Shown here: positions 17,612-27,669 of the stretch, piece by piece
How positions within the stretch are numbered: position 1 is the stretch's first letter
Layout of the letters: the number at the start of each line of letters is the position of its first letter
DNA from: an uncultured Pelagibacteraceae bacterium
GTDB taxonomy: Bacteria; Pseudomonadota; Alphaproteobacteria; Pelagibacterales; Pelagibacteraceae
Reading direction: 5' to 3'
Assembly: GCA_902558835.1 (NCBI GenBank)
Contig: CACEFK010000003.1
Location: 1-64,000, forward strand
Length of the DNA stretch: 64,000 bases
Made by a program: the position numbers and the translations under genes
The notes under the pieces: generated by a model
Told to the model about the DNA's origin: nothing
Databases searched by the model: none
Seen by the model: the letters and a program-made list of their open reading frames with translations, nothing else

Positions 17612-20207
17612 AAGTTGTTAAAGGATATAGCGTTAGAGTAAATAATAAATTTTCGCTTGGTTTTAGATCTCTATCTTCATAATATTGCTTGTTATATTTA
17701 ATCCCAGCAACCAAGCAATCATTTTTATACTCATAAATTAAATCATAAAATTCAGTTAAGTTTAATTTTCTATTTTTTCTTGTTTTAAAGGAAAATGAAT
17801 TATTTTTATCATGATTATATACGGTCGTATTTTCTAAAAAATTTTCATTTCCAGCTTCACCATTTTCTTCTACAAAATTAAAATTTGTTTCAAAATTATC
17901 TAAAACAAATTTAGTATTTAATGAATTATACTCAAATTTATCATAATTATTATCTAATCTAAAATCATAATCTATTATTATATTTTCTAAAATCGAGCTT
18001 GTTACAGATCCAAATAAATTAGAATTTTTTTTATTTAAACTTGAATTTTTAGGTATAAAATCTTCCTCATCATCTCTAAAGACCGTTCCAACTTTAAACT
18101 CAAAATATTTATTAATATTTTCAAGCCTCTCTTTTTTATAATTTAGTCCAATGGTTAAAGATTTACCTTCTTCAAAAGAATCATCTAATCCTAATCTGTT
18201 GATACTAAAAATATTATCTACTGTGATATTTTTTTCTGTACTTGAGTAATTTTTCATATCACCTGGATTCATTCTTAAAGATACTTTAGGAGTTAATATA
18301 TTATTATATCCATTCTTTTCCTTAATAAGAGGTAAAGATGAAGTAAATTCGAATAAGCTCATTAACTCAATTTGAGGACTAGATTTGTAGTCATCATCAT
18401 TTTTGCCAAGCGTGTTTGAATTTTTAAAGTTTATTTTAAAATTACTTACAAAACCAAGGTTATTGATGAATTCATTACTTTGATACTCTAAATCATTAAT
18501 AACCTTTGTTTTTAGGTTGTTTGTATTCTGTAAATCATTACTTCCTGATGAAGTGAATTTTAAAGATCCATCGATATTTTCTGCATCTATATATCTATCA
18601 TAATTATAATAAGGCAAAATATATTGATATCTATCACTGCTTATTTTTGTAAGATTCTCAAATGATTTCATGCCAGCTGTTAAATTGTAATTAGTTTTGT
18701 GATTTAATGTTAATTTAATCTCTGATAGCAAATTATTTTGGTCAGATGGTTTTAAGTTCGTTTCATACAAATTACTATCAAATACCTTTAAATATGTATC
18801 ATTTGATGTTTTTTGAATTGAAACATATAAATCACTATTATTAAAATTCTCCATTTGAAGGTCAGATTCAAATTTAGCAAATAAATGTGAAATACTATTT
18901 TTTGTTTTTGATAATGTTGACTTATAGCCTTCGACAAGACTAAAATCAGCAATGAAAAAAGAATTTTTATTTTTTTGACGAAATTCATTTTGAAACATCT
19001 TAATACTGTTTGCAAATAAAGTTGGTTTAAAAGTAATATCTTTGTTTTCAGAGATTACATGGAAGTAAGGGACATGTAATGAATCTCCTAATTCATTTGA
19101 GTTATTAATTTGTGGTTTTAGAAAACCACTTTGCCTTTTTACTGTAGGATCTGGATGAAAAAATTTTGGAAAATATAATACTGGAAAATTATATACTTTT
19201 AGAATTGCATTATCATAAATTAACTGCTTCTTCTTCTTATCATGTTTTATTTTCTCAGCATTTATGGCCCATGGCGGGCAGTCATCATCTTTAATTTTAC
19301 AACTTGTAAATACTGCTTTATTTAATGTTGTGATATCGTTTTGTGAATTTGAAGAAATTCCATAAATTCTTGGATTATTATCTTCATTTCCAAATAAATC
19401 AGGGTGAAGAATAATTTTTGTGTCACTAGCTACAAATTCTTTTGTTTCAAGATTAAAAAAACCATCTTTAAAAAATAATTTATCACTATTAGGTAAATCA
19501 AAATTTGTAATCATTAATATATTTTTACCTTTTAGTTTTTTATCTTTTATTGAATAATTAAATTTATCTAACAAGTATTGATTTTTATTATTATCTTTTA
19601 TTTCTGTTTTTTTTTCAGAACTTAATATCATTTTATCTCTAGAAAATAAGATATCTTCTGATTGAAAATTATATTTTGATTTTATTTCAGATACTGTTTT
19701 GCCTTTTGAGAATATTAATTCGTTATTTTGTTTATAAGTTATATCTTCAGAAAATATAGAAATATCCTCAACCTTATCTAAAATTTTAACTTTATTTTTA
19801 GCATTTAAAATATTTAAATTTTTATTATACTCAAAATTTTCTCCATATATTGTAATTTCATTGTTAATAGCTTTTGAATTACCCTTGGTCTTAATAATTT
19901 CCTCGTTTTTTAAATATAAAATATTATCAGAAATAATTTCATAATTTTTTTTTGTATCGATAATTTTGACATTTCCTTGAGCTTTAAGTTGATTAAGTAA
20001 TTTATTATATTCGAAATAATCAGCATTAATTATAATTCCTGCATCAGATGAAATCGTACCTCTTTTAATTCCTTTAAATAAGTTTCCATTTTCTAAAATT
20101 TCTATTTCTGTAACATTAAAATTAAATTGTTCTGCTGAGTATGTTTTTTCAATTAATGAAAAATTAAATAAAACAAGAAAAATTAAAATATAAATTTTAT
20201 TTATCAT
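17589..20207 (-). CDS. lptD: LPS-assembly protein LptD
   Basis: Outer-membrane beta-barrel that, with LptE, inserts lipopolysaccharide in the outer leaflet. The 872-residue protein has a signal peptide (IYILIFLVLFNFSLIEKTYS), an N-terminal OstA/beta-jellyroll region of about 220 residues with repeated strands, then a barrel with the LptD motif YNFPVLYFPKFFHPDPTVKRQSGFL (quoted here in part: PVLYFPKFFHPD). Cys residues in TSCKIKDDDCPPW precede the barrel. It is divergent in sequence but intact, between lptG and surA. Confidence 0.93.
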   Translation of the reverse strand: MINKIYILIFLVLFNFSLIEKTYSAEQFNFNVTEIEILENGNLFKGIKRGTISSDAGIIINADYFEYNKLLNQLKAQGNVKIIDTKKNYEIISDNILYLKNEEIIKTKGNSKAINNEITIYGENFEYNKNLNILNAKNKVKILDKVEDISIFSEDITYKQNNELIFSKGKTVSEIKSKYNFQSEDILFSRDKMILSSEKKTEIKDNNKNQYLLDKFNYSIKDKKLKGKNILMITNFDLPNSDKLFFKDGFFNLETKEFVASDTKIILHPDLFGNEDNNPRIYGISSNSQNDITTLNKAVFTSCKIKDDDCPPWAINAEKIKHDKKKKQLIYDNAILKVYNFPVLYFPKFFHPDPTVKRQSGFLKPQINNSNELGDSLHVPYFHVISENKDITFKPTLFANSIKMFQNEFRQKNKNSFFIADFSLVEGYKSTLSKTKNSISHLFAKFESDLQMENFNNSDLYVSIQKTSNDTYLKVFDSNLYETNLKPSDQNNLLSEIKLTLNHKTNYNLTAGMKSFENLTKISSDRYQYILPYYNYDRYIDAENIDGSLKFTSSGSNDLQNTNNLKTKVINDLEYQSNEFINNLGFVSNFKINFKNSNTLGKNDDDYKSSPQIELMSLFEFTSSLPLIKEKNGYNNILTPKVSLRMNPGDMKNYSSTEKNITVDNIFSINRLGLDDSFEEGKSLTIGLNYKKERLENINKYFEFKVGTVFRDDEEDFIPKNSSLNKKNSNLFGSVTSSILENIIIDYDFRLDNNYDKFEYNSLNTKFVLDNFETNFNFVEENGEAGNENFLENTTVYNHDKNNSFSFKTRKNRKLNLTEFYDLIYEYKNDCLVAGIKYNKQYYEDRDLKPSENLLFTLTLYPLTTYEQSQNR

Positions 20208-21279
20208 TTATTTTAATTAACATTATTCCGTTTATAGTCATTATAATAATTAGCGGAAATATAATTGATAAGCTTAGTGGAAGCTTTTCTACTTTACCTA
20301 AAATATTTGCAAAATTATTCATATAATAAATTAATACTGATAAAAATAGACCGAGTGAAATTTTAAAAGTAGAACTTTCATAGTGTCTTATATTGAACAT
20401 AATTACAGAAGACAATATTGTCATTAATATCAAATACAATGGATAAGAAAAAAGTTTCAGGAGATGAAGATTTATATCAGTCGTAGAGTAGTTCAATAAC
20501 TCATAATTTTTCTTAAGTTTTAAAAGCTCAATTAAAGATAAAGAATATAGGTCCGAAAATAGATTTTGAATTTTTTCATAATTAAAATTAGTATTTAACT
20601 CTAGCACTTGACCGTCAGATAAATTTGTATAATTATTTTCTACAAAAATTGTAGGGTTAAAAATCAGCCACTTTTTAGATTTTATATTGATTTTATCGCT
20701 CCAAATATTTCTTTTTACATTATAATTTTCATCAAATTCGGTTATGAAAGTATTAATTAAATTATCATTTTCTATTTTTGAAGAATTAATTATTAAAATA
20801 TGATCTTGCAATTTATCTCTTATCCATAAACCATTTTTTGTAACCACAGCCAAATATTTTCCATCATCTGTATATGGTGATTTTAGTTTTAAATAAATAT
20901 TTTTAAAATTTGATGAAAAGTTATAAAAAATAGTAATTATTAAAATACCCATTAATAATGAAATAGATGTCAAAATTAGTATTATTTTAGAATTTTTTAA
21001 GCCTGAATATTTAAAAATGCTAATTTCGTTCTTATTAAAAAGACTAATAAAAAATAATTGAGTTGTAAGAAGAAAGATAAAAGGAAATATATTAAAAACA
21101 TAAGATGGAGAATTCAGTAAAGCTAAGGATATTATAAAATTTGTGCTTATAAGCTGATTTTTAAAAAAATCAAGTTCACTTAGGATATTTAATATTATTA
21201 TTAAACTTAAAGTAATAAAAAATATAAAAAAAAATGATTTTATAAATAGGAATGTAATAAATTTTATATAGGTTTTCAT
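20197..21279 (-). CDS. lptG: LPS export permease LptG
   Basis: One of two inner-membrane permeases of the LptB2FG transporter that extracts LPS from the inner membrane. The 360-residue YjgP/YjgQ-family protein has three N-terminal helices, a periplasmic region of about 150 residues (including NGLWIRD) and three C-terminal helices. It overlaps lptF by one base and lptD by 11 bp. Naming as LptG rather than LptF follows gene order and the WIRD motif. Confidence 0.88.
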   Translation of the reverse strand: MKTYIKFITFLFIKSFFFIFFITLSLIIILNILSELDFFKNQLISTNFIISLALLNSPSYVFNIFPFIFLLTTQLFFISLFNKNEISIFKYSGLKNSKIILILTSISLLMGILIITIFYNFSSNFKNIYLKLKSPYTDDGKYLAVVTKNGLWIRDKLQDHILIINSSKIENDNLINTFITEFDENYNVKRNIWSDKINIKSKKWLIFNPTIFVENNYTNLSDGQVLELNTNFNYEKIQNLFSDLYSLSLIELLKLKKNYELLNYSTTDINLHLLKLFSYPLYLILMTILSSVIMFNIRHYESSTFKISLGLFLSVLIYYMNNFANILGKVEKLPLSLSIIFPLIIIMTINGIMLIKINDK

Positions 21280-22424
21280 TATTTAAGATTTGAAGATTTA
21301 AAATAGAATGACCTATAAAATATAGAATATAATATCAGTATCAAAAAAAATGGAATTACAGCTATTTTAATATTTTGGACAATTTCATTATCAACCATCC
21401 TTAATGAGGTTTCAGAAAAAATTATTATAAAAAATCCAAAAGTAAAAACAATTATTCTTCTGAAAGAAAAATTTATACTTTCTTTAGATTTAATAATTAA
21501 CAGAAGTGTAGTAAGCATTAATACAGGAATATAAAAAGGTATAAACATTCTTTTGTAAACTTCTTTTATTAGATTATTTATATTTGACATATGACAATTT
21601 TGTTCATCTAAATTATTTTTACTAAACTTAATAAAATTATAATCTTTTAATATACTTAAGCATTTTATTAAGTTTAAAGTTGAAATTTCTTGGGTTTTTC
21701 TTACCGTGATAGTATTAGTCATTGTATCACTTAAATTTATATCTGATTGAGAAAAACTTAAGTTTGTAAATTCATTATTAATTTTACTTATTGTATGACC
21801 ATTAATTAATCTTAAAACGTTTGCATTTTTAATTTTTTTAAATATTCCTTTGTTTGCATAAGTAATTTGAACATTTTTATTGTCTGTATTATTTTTTAAA
21901 TAAATATTGTAGTAAAAACCATTCTCGTCTTTTTTTTCACTGTAAATAGTAATTCCTTTTATGTTGTCATTAAATTTTCCTGCTTTCATGAAATTTTCAA
22001 AGAAATTAAAATTTGATAGTCGTAAATAGGATCTGGCCATATCCTGTGATTTTGGGACTATAAATGCAGTTAATAAAATTTGAAGAGTTAATAAAATTAA
22101 TGAGATCCTAACTAAAAAATTAATTAACTCAAATTTTTTCACCCCAAAGTTCCAGAAAATCATCAGCTCGTTATTCAATTCATATTTTGAGATCACGTAA
22201 AAAAAACTAAAAAAAAATGCAAATGGTAATAATTTTGACATAGTTTTAGGCAAATTCAATAAAGTGTAACTAAAATAAACCCAGTAATCTCTTCCATCTT
22301 CTATTAAAATATCCAGGAAATTTACTGCTTGAAATACCCATATTATTAAGCTTGAGCTTAAAAGAGTAATCAAAAAAAAAAGTGAACAATCTGATAATAA
22401 TTTTCTAAATAAAATTTTTTTCAT
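21279..22424 (-). CDS. lptF: LPS export permease LptF
   Basis: Partner permease of LptG (YjgP/YjgQ family), 381 residues, with three N-terminal helices, a periplasmic jellyroll region and three C-terminal helices. The segment NELMIFWNFGVKKFELINFL between TM2 and TM3 is the family's cytoplasmic coupling region. It is the first gene of the outer-membrane block and diverges from pepA, the same lptF/pepA head-to-head arrangement known from enterobacteria. Confidence 0.88.
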   Translation of the reverse strand: MKKILFRKLLSDCSLFFLITLLSSSLIIWVFQAVNFLDILIEDGRDYWVYFSYTLLNLPKTMSKLLPFAFFFSFFYVISKYELNNELMIFWNFGVKKFELINFLVRISLILLTLQILLTAFIVPKSQDMARSYLRLSNFNFFENFMKAGKFNDNIKGITIYSEKKDENGFYYNIYLKNNTDNKNVQITYANKGIFKKIKNANVLRLINGHTISKINNEFTNLSFSQSDINLSDTMTNTITVRKTQEISTLNLIKCLSILKDYNFIKFSKNNLDEQNCHMSNINNLIKEVYKRMFIPFYIPVLMLTTLLLIIKSKESINFSFRRIIVFTFGFFIIIFSETSLRMVDNEIVQNIKIAVIPFFLILILYSIFYRSFYFKSSNLK

Positions 22425-22485
22425 TGAATTATACTGTTTTTATTCATATATAGCACTCATCTACTAGAGATTGTATTTAAAATTT

Positions 22486-23940
22486 ATGACAGTAAAAATA
22501 ACTTATAGAAACGAAATATCTAAAAAAAACCCACTAAATCTGATTTTATTTGTAGATGAAAAGTTCAATATTTCAGGCATTAAGAAGTACATTTCCAACT
22601 CAGATTTTATTCTAATTTCAGACTTACTTAAAACAAGAGACGAAAAAAAAAAAATACTAGCTTTCGACATAAGTTCAAAAAAGAAAATAATATTGGTTTC
22701 ATTAAAGAAAAATATTTCTAATTCAGATGTAGAAAACTTAGGAGCAAGTTTTTATAGTCAATTTAAAGATGCTAAAATAAAGGATTTCAATTTAAATTCA
22801 GAAACTTTATTAAGTCAAAATAAAAATTTTGCAGGTTCTTTTGCTCATGGTATAAAATTAAAATCTTACAAATTTGATAAGTATATATCAAAAAAAAGTA
22901 ATAAAAATATTTCAATAATTATAACTGGAAAAAATCAACCATCTAATAAAGATCAAATTAAATTTAGAGCAATTGAAAATGGAACTTTTTATACTAGAGA
23001 TTTAGTTTCTGAACCTGGTAATATTCTGCATCCAGACGAATATGCAAAAAGATTAAACTCGCTTAGAAAATATGGTTTAAAAGTAACTGTATATGATGAA
23101 AAAAAATTAAAAAAACTTGGAATGAACACTTTACTTGGTGTTGGTCAAGGTAGCATAAGAGGATCATACCTTGTTACAATGGAATGGAATGGTTTAGGTA
23201 AAAAATCTAAACCTTTGGCATTTGTGGGTAAAGGAGTATGTTTTGATACTGGTGGAATATCTTTGAAGCCTGCAAAATTCATGGAAGATATGACTTATGA
23301 TATGGCTGGTTCAGCTGTAGTAGTTGGACTAATGAAAAGTTTAGCACTAAGAAAAGCAAAAATAAATGCTGTTGGTGTTGTGGGGTTAGTTGAAAATATG
23401 CCCGGAGGTAATGCACAAAGACCTGGAGATATTGTTAAATCTTACAGTGGTAAAACAGTAGAAATTTTAAATACAGACGCCGAAGGTAGATTAGTTCTTG
23501 CAGATGCCTTAACTTACACAGAAGAGAAATTTAAGCCAAAATTAATTGTAGACTTAGCTACTTTAACAGGAGCTATAATTGTTTCATTAGGTTCTGAATA
23601 TGCAGGTCTATTTTCAAATGATGACAACTTATCGAAACAATTAATTAATGCTGGGGAGAAAGTAGAAGAAAAAGTTTGGAGAATGCCTCTGAATAAAAAT
23701 TTTGACAAGTTAATTGATTCTAAAAATGCAGATATGCAGAATATAAATTATGTTGGTGGAGCAGGGTCTACAACTGCTGCACAATTTTTGCAAAGATTTA
23801 TTTTAAAGAAGACACCTTGGGCGCATCTAGATATAGCTGGAATGGCATTTTCTAAGTATGGAGGTGCATTAAACTCAGGTGGAGCTACAGGTTATGGAGT
23901 AAGATTATTAAACAAACTAATAGAGGATAATTATGAGTAA
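22486..23940 (+). CDS. pepA: Leucyl aminopeptidase (PepA, M17)
   Basis: Cytoplasmic dimetal aminopeptidase that removes N-terminal residues from peptides. The M17 signature NTDAEGRLVLADAL and the metal site KGVCFDTGGISLKPA are visible. I start it at the ATG at 22486 (MTVKITYR) rather than the TTG at 22471 used by the ORF track, since the extra residues MYLKF add nothing conserved. It has about 484 residues, normal for the family. In E. coli PepA also acts as a DNA-binding architectural factor. ndk overlaps its end by 8 bp; holC, a common pepA neighbour, is absent. Confidence 0.95.
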   Translation: MTVKITYRNEISKKNPLNLILFVDEKFNISGIKKYISNSDFILISDLLKTRDEKKKILAFDISSKKKIILVSLKKNISNSDVENLGASFYSQFKDAKIKDFNLNSETLLSQNKNFAGSFAHGIKLKSYKFDKYISKKSNKNISIIITGKNQPSNKDQIKFRAIENGTFYTRDLVSEPGNILHPDEYAKRLNSLRKYGLKVTVYDEKKLKKLGMNTLLGVGQGSIRGSYLVTMEWNGLGKKSKPLAFVGKGVCFDTGGISLKPAKFMEDMTYDMAGSAVVVGLMKSLALRKAKINAVGVVGLVENMPGGNAQRPGDIVKSYSGKTVEILNTDAEGRLVLADALTYTEEKFKPKLIVDLATLTGAIIVSLGSEYAGLFSNDDNLSKQLINAGEKVEEKVWRMPLNKNFDKLIDSKNADMQNINYVGGAGSTTAAQFLQRFILKKTPWAHLDIAGMAFSKYGGALNSGGATGYGVRLLNKLIEDNYE

Positions 23941-24343
23941 TATTGAGCAAACTTTATCAATCATTAAACCAGATGCAGTTGAAAGAAATCTCGACAATGA
24001 AATTAAAGAAATGTTTAAAACTAATGGTTTTAAAATTTTAAAAGAAAAAAAAATACAAATTGAAAAATCAGAAGCTGAAAAGTTTTATAAAGTTCATGAA
24101 ACCAAACCATTTTATAATGATTTATGTGCCTATTTATCATCAGGTCCGATTGTTGTAATGGTTCTTGAGAAAGACAACGCAGTTTTAGGAAATAGAGAAT
24201 TAATGGGTGCTACAAATCCAGAAGATGCAGAAGAAGGCACTATTAGAAAAAAATACGGGATTTCAATAGACAAAAACTCTGTCCACGGATCTGATAGTGT
24301 TGAAAATGCTAAAATTGAGATAGATTTTTTCTTTAAAGATTAA
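23933..24343 (+). CDS. ndk: Nucleoside diphosphate kinase
   Basis: Transfers gamma-phosphates between NTPs and NDPs through a phosphohistidine. The 136-residue protein has the IKPDAVERN start motif and the active-site His in NSVHGSDSVENA. Length is normal. It overlaps pepA by 8 bp and the convergent purN by 11 bp. Confidence 0.97.
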   Translation: MSNIEQTLSIIKPDAVERNLDNEIKEMFKTNGFKILKEKKIQIEKSEAEKFYKVHETKPFYNDLCAYLSSGPIVVMVLEKDNAVLGNRELMGATNPEDAEEGTIRKKYGISIDKNSVHGSDSVENAKIEIDFFFKD

Positions 24344-24914
24344 AAACTTTTAGTATAGCTTTTGAGTACAGTTTATGCTCTTGAACTAAAATTTTTTTAG
24401 CAAGAGAGGACACCGTATCTTTTTTTGAAATTTTCACTTTCTTTTGTAGAACAATCTTTCCCGAGTCTAATCTAGCATTTACAAAATGAACAGTGCATCC
24501 TGAGTATTTTTCCTTATTATTTAATACTCTTTGGTGAGTATTTAATCCTTTATATTTAGGTAGTAAAGAGGGGTGTATATTTAAAATTTTCCCTTTAAAT
24601 TTTTTTATAAAATTTTTTGACAAAATTTTCATAAATCCGGCTAGACAAATCATCTCAATATTATTTTTTTTTAAGATAGAAAGTAGATTATTTTCACTTA
24701 ATTGTTTGTTTTTAAAATTTAAAACTTTTTTTTTAATTTTAAATTTTTGGGCATAATTTAAACCCTTTGCCTTAGAGTTATTTGAAACAATAAAGTTAAT
24801 TGATATAGGAGATAATTTTGTTTTAGAAAATTTAATTAAAGATTTTAAATTACTACCTGTCCCTGAAATAAATACAGCTGTTCTAATTCTATTGATACCA
24901 GTTGATAGAACCAT
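24333..24914 (-). CDS. purN: Phosphoribosylglycinamide formyltransferase
   Basis: Third purine step: transfers the formyl group of 10-formyl-THF to GAR. The 193-residue protein has the phosphate-binding FISGTGSNLKSL, the ICLAGFMKIL motif, and the catalytic Asn/His/Asp set in NIHPSLLPKYKG and GCTVHFVNARLDSG. It overlaps the 3' end of purM by 26 bp, so the first residues before RIRTAVFISG may be dispensable, but purM-purN is the normal operon order. Confidence 0.95.
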   Translation of the reverse strand: MVLSTGINRIRTAVFISGTGSNLKSLIKFSKTKLSPISINFIVSNNSKAKGLNYAQKFKIKKKVLNFKNKQLSENNLLSILKKNNIEMICLAGFMKILSKNFIKKFKGKILNIHPSLLPKYKGLNTHQRVLNNKEKYSGCTVHFVNARLDSGKIVLQKKVKISKKDTVSSLAKKILVQEHKLYSKAILKVFNL

Positions 24915-25920
24915 TTAATTTAACTTTGTTTTTACCATTTAAAATTTTTCCAATAACATATGGTTTGTATTCTTTTGAAAAAAATTTACTTATTTTTTTT
25001 AAATTTTTACTTTCAACAATAAGACAAAAACCAACTCCACAATTAAATGTTTTAAGCATTTCTTTATCAGAAATTCCATTATTTTTAAGCCAATTAAATA
25101 TTTTAGAAGTTTTAATTTTATCTAAACTTATATGTGCAGAGAGCTTATCTGGTATAATCCTTTTAATATTATCAGACAAACCTCCCCCAGTTATATTTGC
25201 ACAGCCATTTATTAAGTTGTTGTTTATCAAATTCATTATTTCTTTAACATATATTTTAGTTGGTTTTAGAAGCTCAGATTTTAAAAATTTTTTTTTTTTA
25301 ATATTTATTTTTTTTTGTTTTAATAAATATCTTACAAGAGAATACCCATTAGAATGTAAACCGCTAGAAGGAATTGCAACTATAAGATTATTTTTTTTTA
25401 TTTTATTTTTATTTAAAATTCTATTCTTTCCAACAACTCCTACAGCAAAACCTGCGATATCAAATTTACCTTTTTCATACGTACCTGGCATTTCAGCAGT
25501 TTCTCCACCAACGAGTTCACATTCTGATTGATTGCAGCCTTTGTTAATTCCTTTTATAATTGCCTTAAGTTTTTTAAGATCAATTTTATTTATTGAAATA
25601 TAATCTAAAAAAAGTAAAGGTTTAGCTCCTTGAACAATTAAATCATTTACACTCATAGCTACAAGATCAATACCAATGGTATCAAATTTATTTAATGTAT
25701 TAGCAATTTCAATTTTAGTTCCCACACCATCAGTACAAGCAACGATTCTAGGTTGTTTAATATTACCAGGTATATTTGTGATTGAACCAAACCCTCCTAT
25801 ATTAGAGAACTTTTTTTTGCCTCTTTTTTTTGCTGAAACTGTAGAAATGAAATCAACAAACTTGTCTGCAGCTTTAATATTAACTCCACTTTTTTTATAG
25901 GTAAATTTTTTTTTATTCAT
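24889..25920 (-). CDS. purM: Phosphoribosylformylglycinamidine cyclo-ligase
   Basis: ATP-dependent ring closure forming AIR in purine synthesis. The 343-residue protein starts with YKKSGVNIKAADKFV and contains CTDGVGTKIEIA, GIDLVAMSVNDLIVQGA, GGETAEMPGTY and the ITGGGLSDNIKR motif. A long Lys-rich region in the second half is in keeping with the low GC. It starts only 11 bp from the divergent DUF2066 gene, so its promoter must overlap that gene. Confidence 0.96.
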   Translation of the reverse strand: MNKKKFTYKKSGVNIKAADKFVDFISTVSAKKRGKKKFSNIGGFGSITNIPGNIKQPRIVACTDGVGTKIEIANTLNKFDTIGIDLVAMSVNDLIVQGAKPLLFLDYISINKIDLKKLKAIIKGINKGCNQSECELVGGETAEMPGTYEKGKFDIAGFAVGVVGKNRILNKNKIKKNNLIVAIPSSGLHSNGYSLVRYLLKQKKINIKKKKFLKSELLKPTKIYVKEIMNLINNNLINGCANITGGGLSDNIKRIIPDKLSAHISLDKIKTSKIFNWLKNNGISDKEMLKTFNCGVGFCLIVESKNLKKISKFFSKEYKPYVIGKILNGKNKVKLNGSINWYQ

Positions 25921-25931
25921 TAATATGTTTT

Positions 25932-27020
25932 ATGAAATTTATTTCTCTACTTAGTAATTTAAGGCTTTTATATAATTTTTTTTTATTTCTTGCTTTAATA
26001 AATATTTTCTTTTCCACAGAAAAAAGTCATGCAAAGACATTTTCTATAAATGATATTGAAATATCAACACCTTTTGAAATAAATTTTAATAAAAATGAAA
26101 TTATCGACGAAGGATTTGTAAAGGCATTTAATGAACTAATTTTGTCAATTGTACAAAGTAAAGATCAGGTAAAATTAAAGAATACATCAATTAATCAAAT
26201 AAAAGGAATGATAGAAACTTTCTCAATCAAGGAAGAAAAGTTTATTGATGAAATTTATTATCTTGTCCTAAATGTTTCATTTAATAAAAAAAATATATTT
26301 GATTTATTAGAAACAAAAAATATTTTTCCATCTATACCTGTGAAAAAAGATTTTTTATTCATACCCGTACTTGTTGATCAAAATAAAAATCAAGTTTTAA
26401 TGTTCTCTGAGAATAAGTTATTTTCCCGTTGGAATTTAAATAATAAAAAATACAGTCTTTTAAATTATATTTTACCTACTGAAGATTTAGATGATTTTAG
26501 ATTGATAAAACAAAACATTAATATTTTGGAAACTTATGACTTCAAAGAAATTTTAAATAAATACAATATAAATGATCACATTATTATGATTGTATTTAAG
26601 GATAATAATAAAATAAGAGTATATAACAAAATTTTTTTTAATCAAAATAACAATTTAAAAAATTTAAATTATACTGAAGTCAATTTTGATGATGAAGAAG
26701 AGTTATTTGAATTTATTGATAATTTAAAATTAGTCTACGAAGATTTTTGGAAATCACAAAATCAAATCAATACTTCAGTAAAGTTATCTTTAAATATTTC
26801 TATTGATAATTCTAATAATATAAAAATTAATAAATTTGAAAAAATATTATCTGATATGGATTTGATATATAATTTTTCAATTTATAAGTTCGATAATCGA
26901 AATAATTTTTATAAAGTTATTTTTAATGGAACACCTGACAAGTTTTTAGAAGTTATGAGTGATCAAAATTATGATTTTGAAATTAAAAATAAAATTTGGG
27001 TTTTAAATGACAAATCTTAA
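25932..27020 (+). CDS. DUF2066 domain protein, exported
   Basis: A 362-residue protein with an N-terminal hydrophobic signal segment (LYNFFLFLALINIFF) ending near SHAKTF, followed by an Asn/Lys/Ile-rich region of mixed secondary structure. Sequence and the position between purM and the DnaA-like hda gene match the DUF2066 family of alphaproteobacteria, whose function is unknown. It is probably periplasmic or lipid-facing after export. The hda start overlaps its 3' end by 14 bp. Confidence 0.72.
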   Translation: MKFISLLSNLRLLYNFFLFLALINIFFSTEKSHAKTFSINDIEISTPFEINFNKNEIIDEGFVKAFNELILSIVQSKDQVKLKNTSINQIKGMIETFSIKEEKFIDEIYYLVLNVSFNKKNIFDLLETKNIFPSIPVKKDFLFIPVLVDQNKNQVLMFSENKLFSRWNLNNKKYSLLNYILPTEDLDDFRLIKQNINILETYDFKEILNKYNINDHIIMIVFKDNNKIRVYNKIFFNQNNNLKNLNYTEVNFDDEEELFEFIDNLKLVYEDFWKSQNQINTSVKLSLNISIDNSNNIKINKFEKILSDMDLIYNFSIYKFDNRNNFYKVIFNGTPDKFLEVMSDQNYDFEIKNKIWVLNDKS

Positions 27021-27669
27021 TCAGCAAATACTTAAATTTGATTATGATCAAAATTTTAAAGATCAGGATTTTTATGTTTCAAAAAGCAACGAACACTCTT
27101 TTAGTCTTTTAAATAGTTGGCCAAAATGGGATAGAAATTTTATAAACTTAATAGGTGAAAAGTTTTCAGGAAAAAGTCACTTAATAAATATATTTTTAGA
27201 AAAGCATAGAGGAATTAAAATTAATTCAGAAGATATTAATAATGACTTTCTTCGACAAATTAAAATATATGAAAATATTATTGTTGAGGATTTAACTGAA
27301 AAAATAAATGAAAACTTATTATTTACACTTATAAATATAATAGATCAGGATAATAAGTATTTAATAGTTACTTCAAAAATACCAATAGTTAACTTTGAAT
27401 TTAAATTAAATGATCTTAATTCAAGATCTGCTAATTTTATTTTATCTCAAATTGAAAAACCTGGTGACGATTTAATTTATGCACTAATATTAAAAAATCT
27501 TTCTGATCGTCAAATATCAATAGACCAAAAACTTATTGAATTTATAATTAAGAGAATTGATAGAACTTATGGCAAAATTTCCGATTTCATATATAAAATC
27601 GACGAAATTAGTTTAAAAAGAAAGAAACCAATCGATTTTAAAATTATAAAAGAAGCATTAGAGGTTTAA
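27007..27669 (+). CDS. hda: DnaA-related regulator HdaA/Hda
   Basis: A 220-residue protein homologous to the AAA+ part of DnaA, without the DNA-binding domain. A Walker A motif is seen in GEKFSGKSHLINIF, and a Walker B-like IIVEDL near residue 90. Hda with the sliding clamp stimulates ATP hydrolysis by DnaA and so limits re-initiation of replication. An N-terminal QQILKFDYDQNF segment may be the clamp-binding motif. It lies directly before aspS, whose TTG start follows its TAA with no gap and in the same frame. Confidence 0.82.
   Translation: MTNLNQQILKFDYDQNFKDQDFYVSKSNEHSFSLLNSWPKWDRNFINLIGEKFSGKSHLINIFLEKHRGIKINSEDINNDFLRQIKIYENIIVEDLTEKINENLLFTLINIIDQDNKYLIVTSKIPIVNFEFKLNDLNSRSANFILSQIEKPGDDLIYALILKNLSDRQISIDQKLIEFIIKRIDRTYGKISDFIYKIDEISLKRKKPIDFKIIKEALEV

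Noticed and set aside
24902-25531. A 209-residue plus-strand ORF opposite purM
   Set aside because: It is the antisense of a well-supported purM. Its hydrophobic look comes from the complement of Lys/Asn codons in AT-rich DNA; there is no ribosome site and no recognisable domain.
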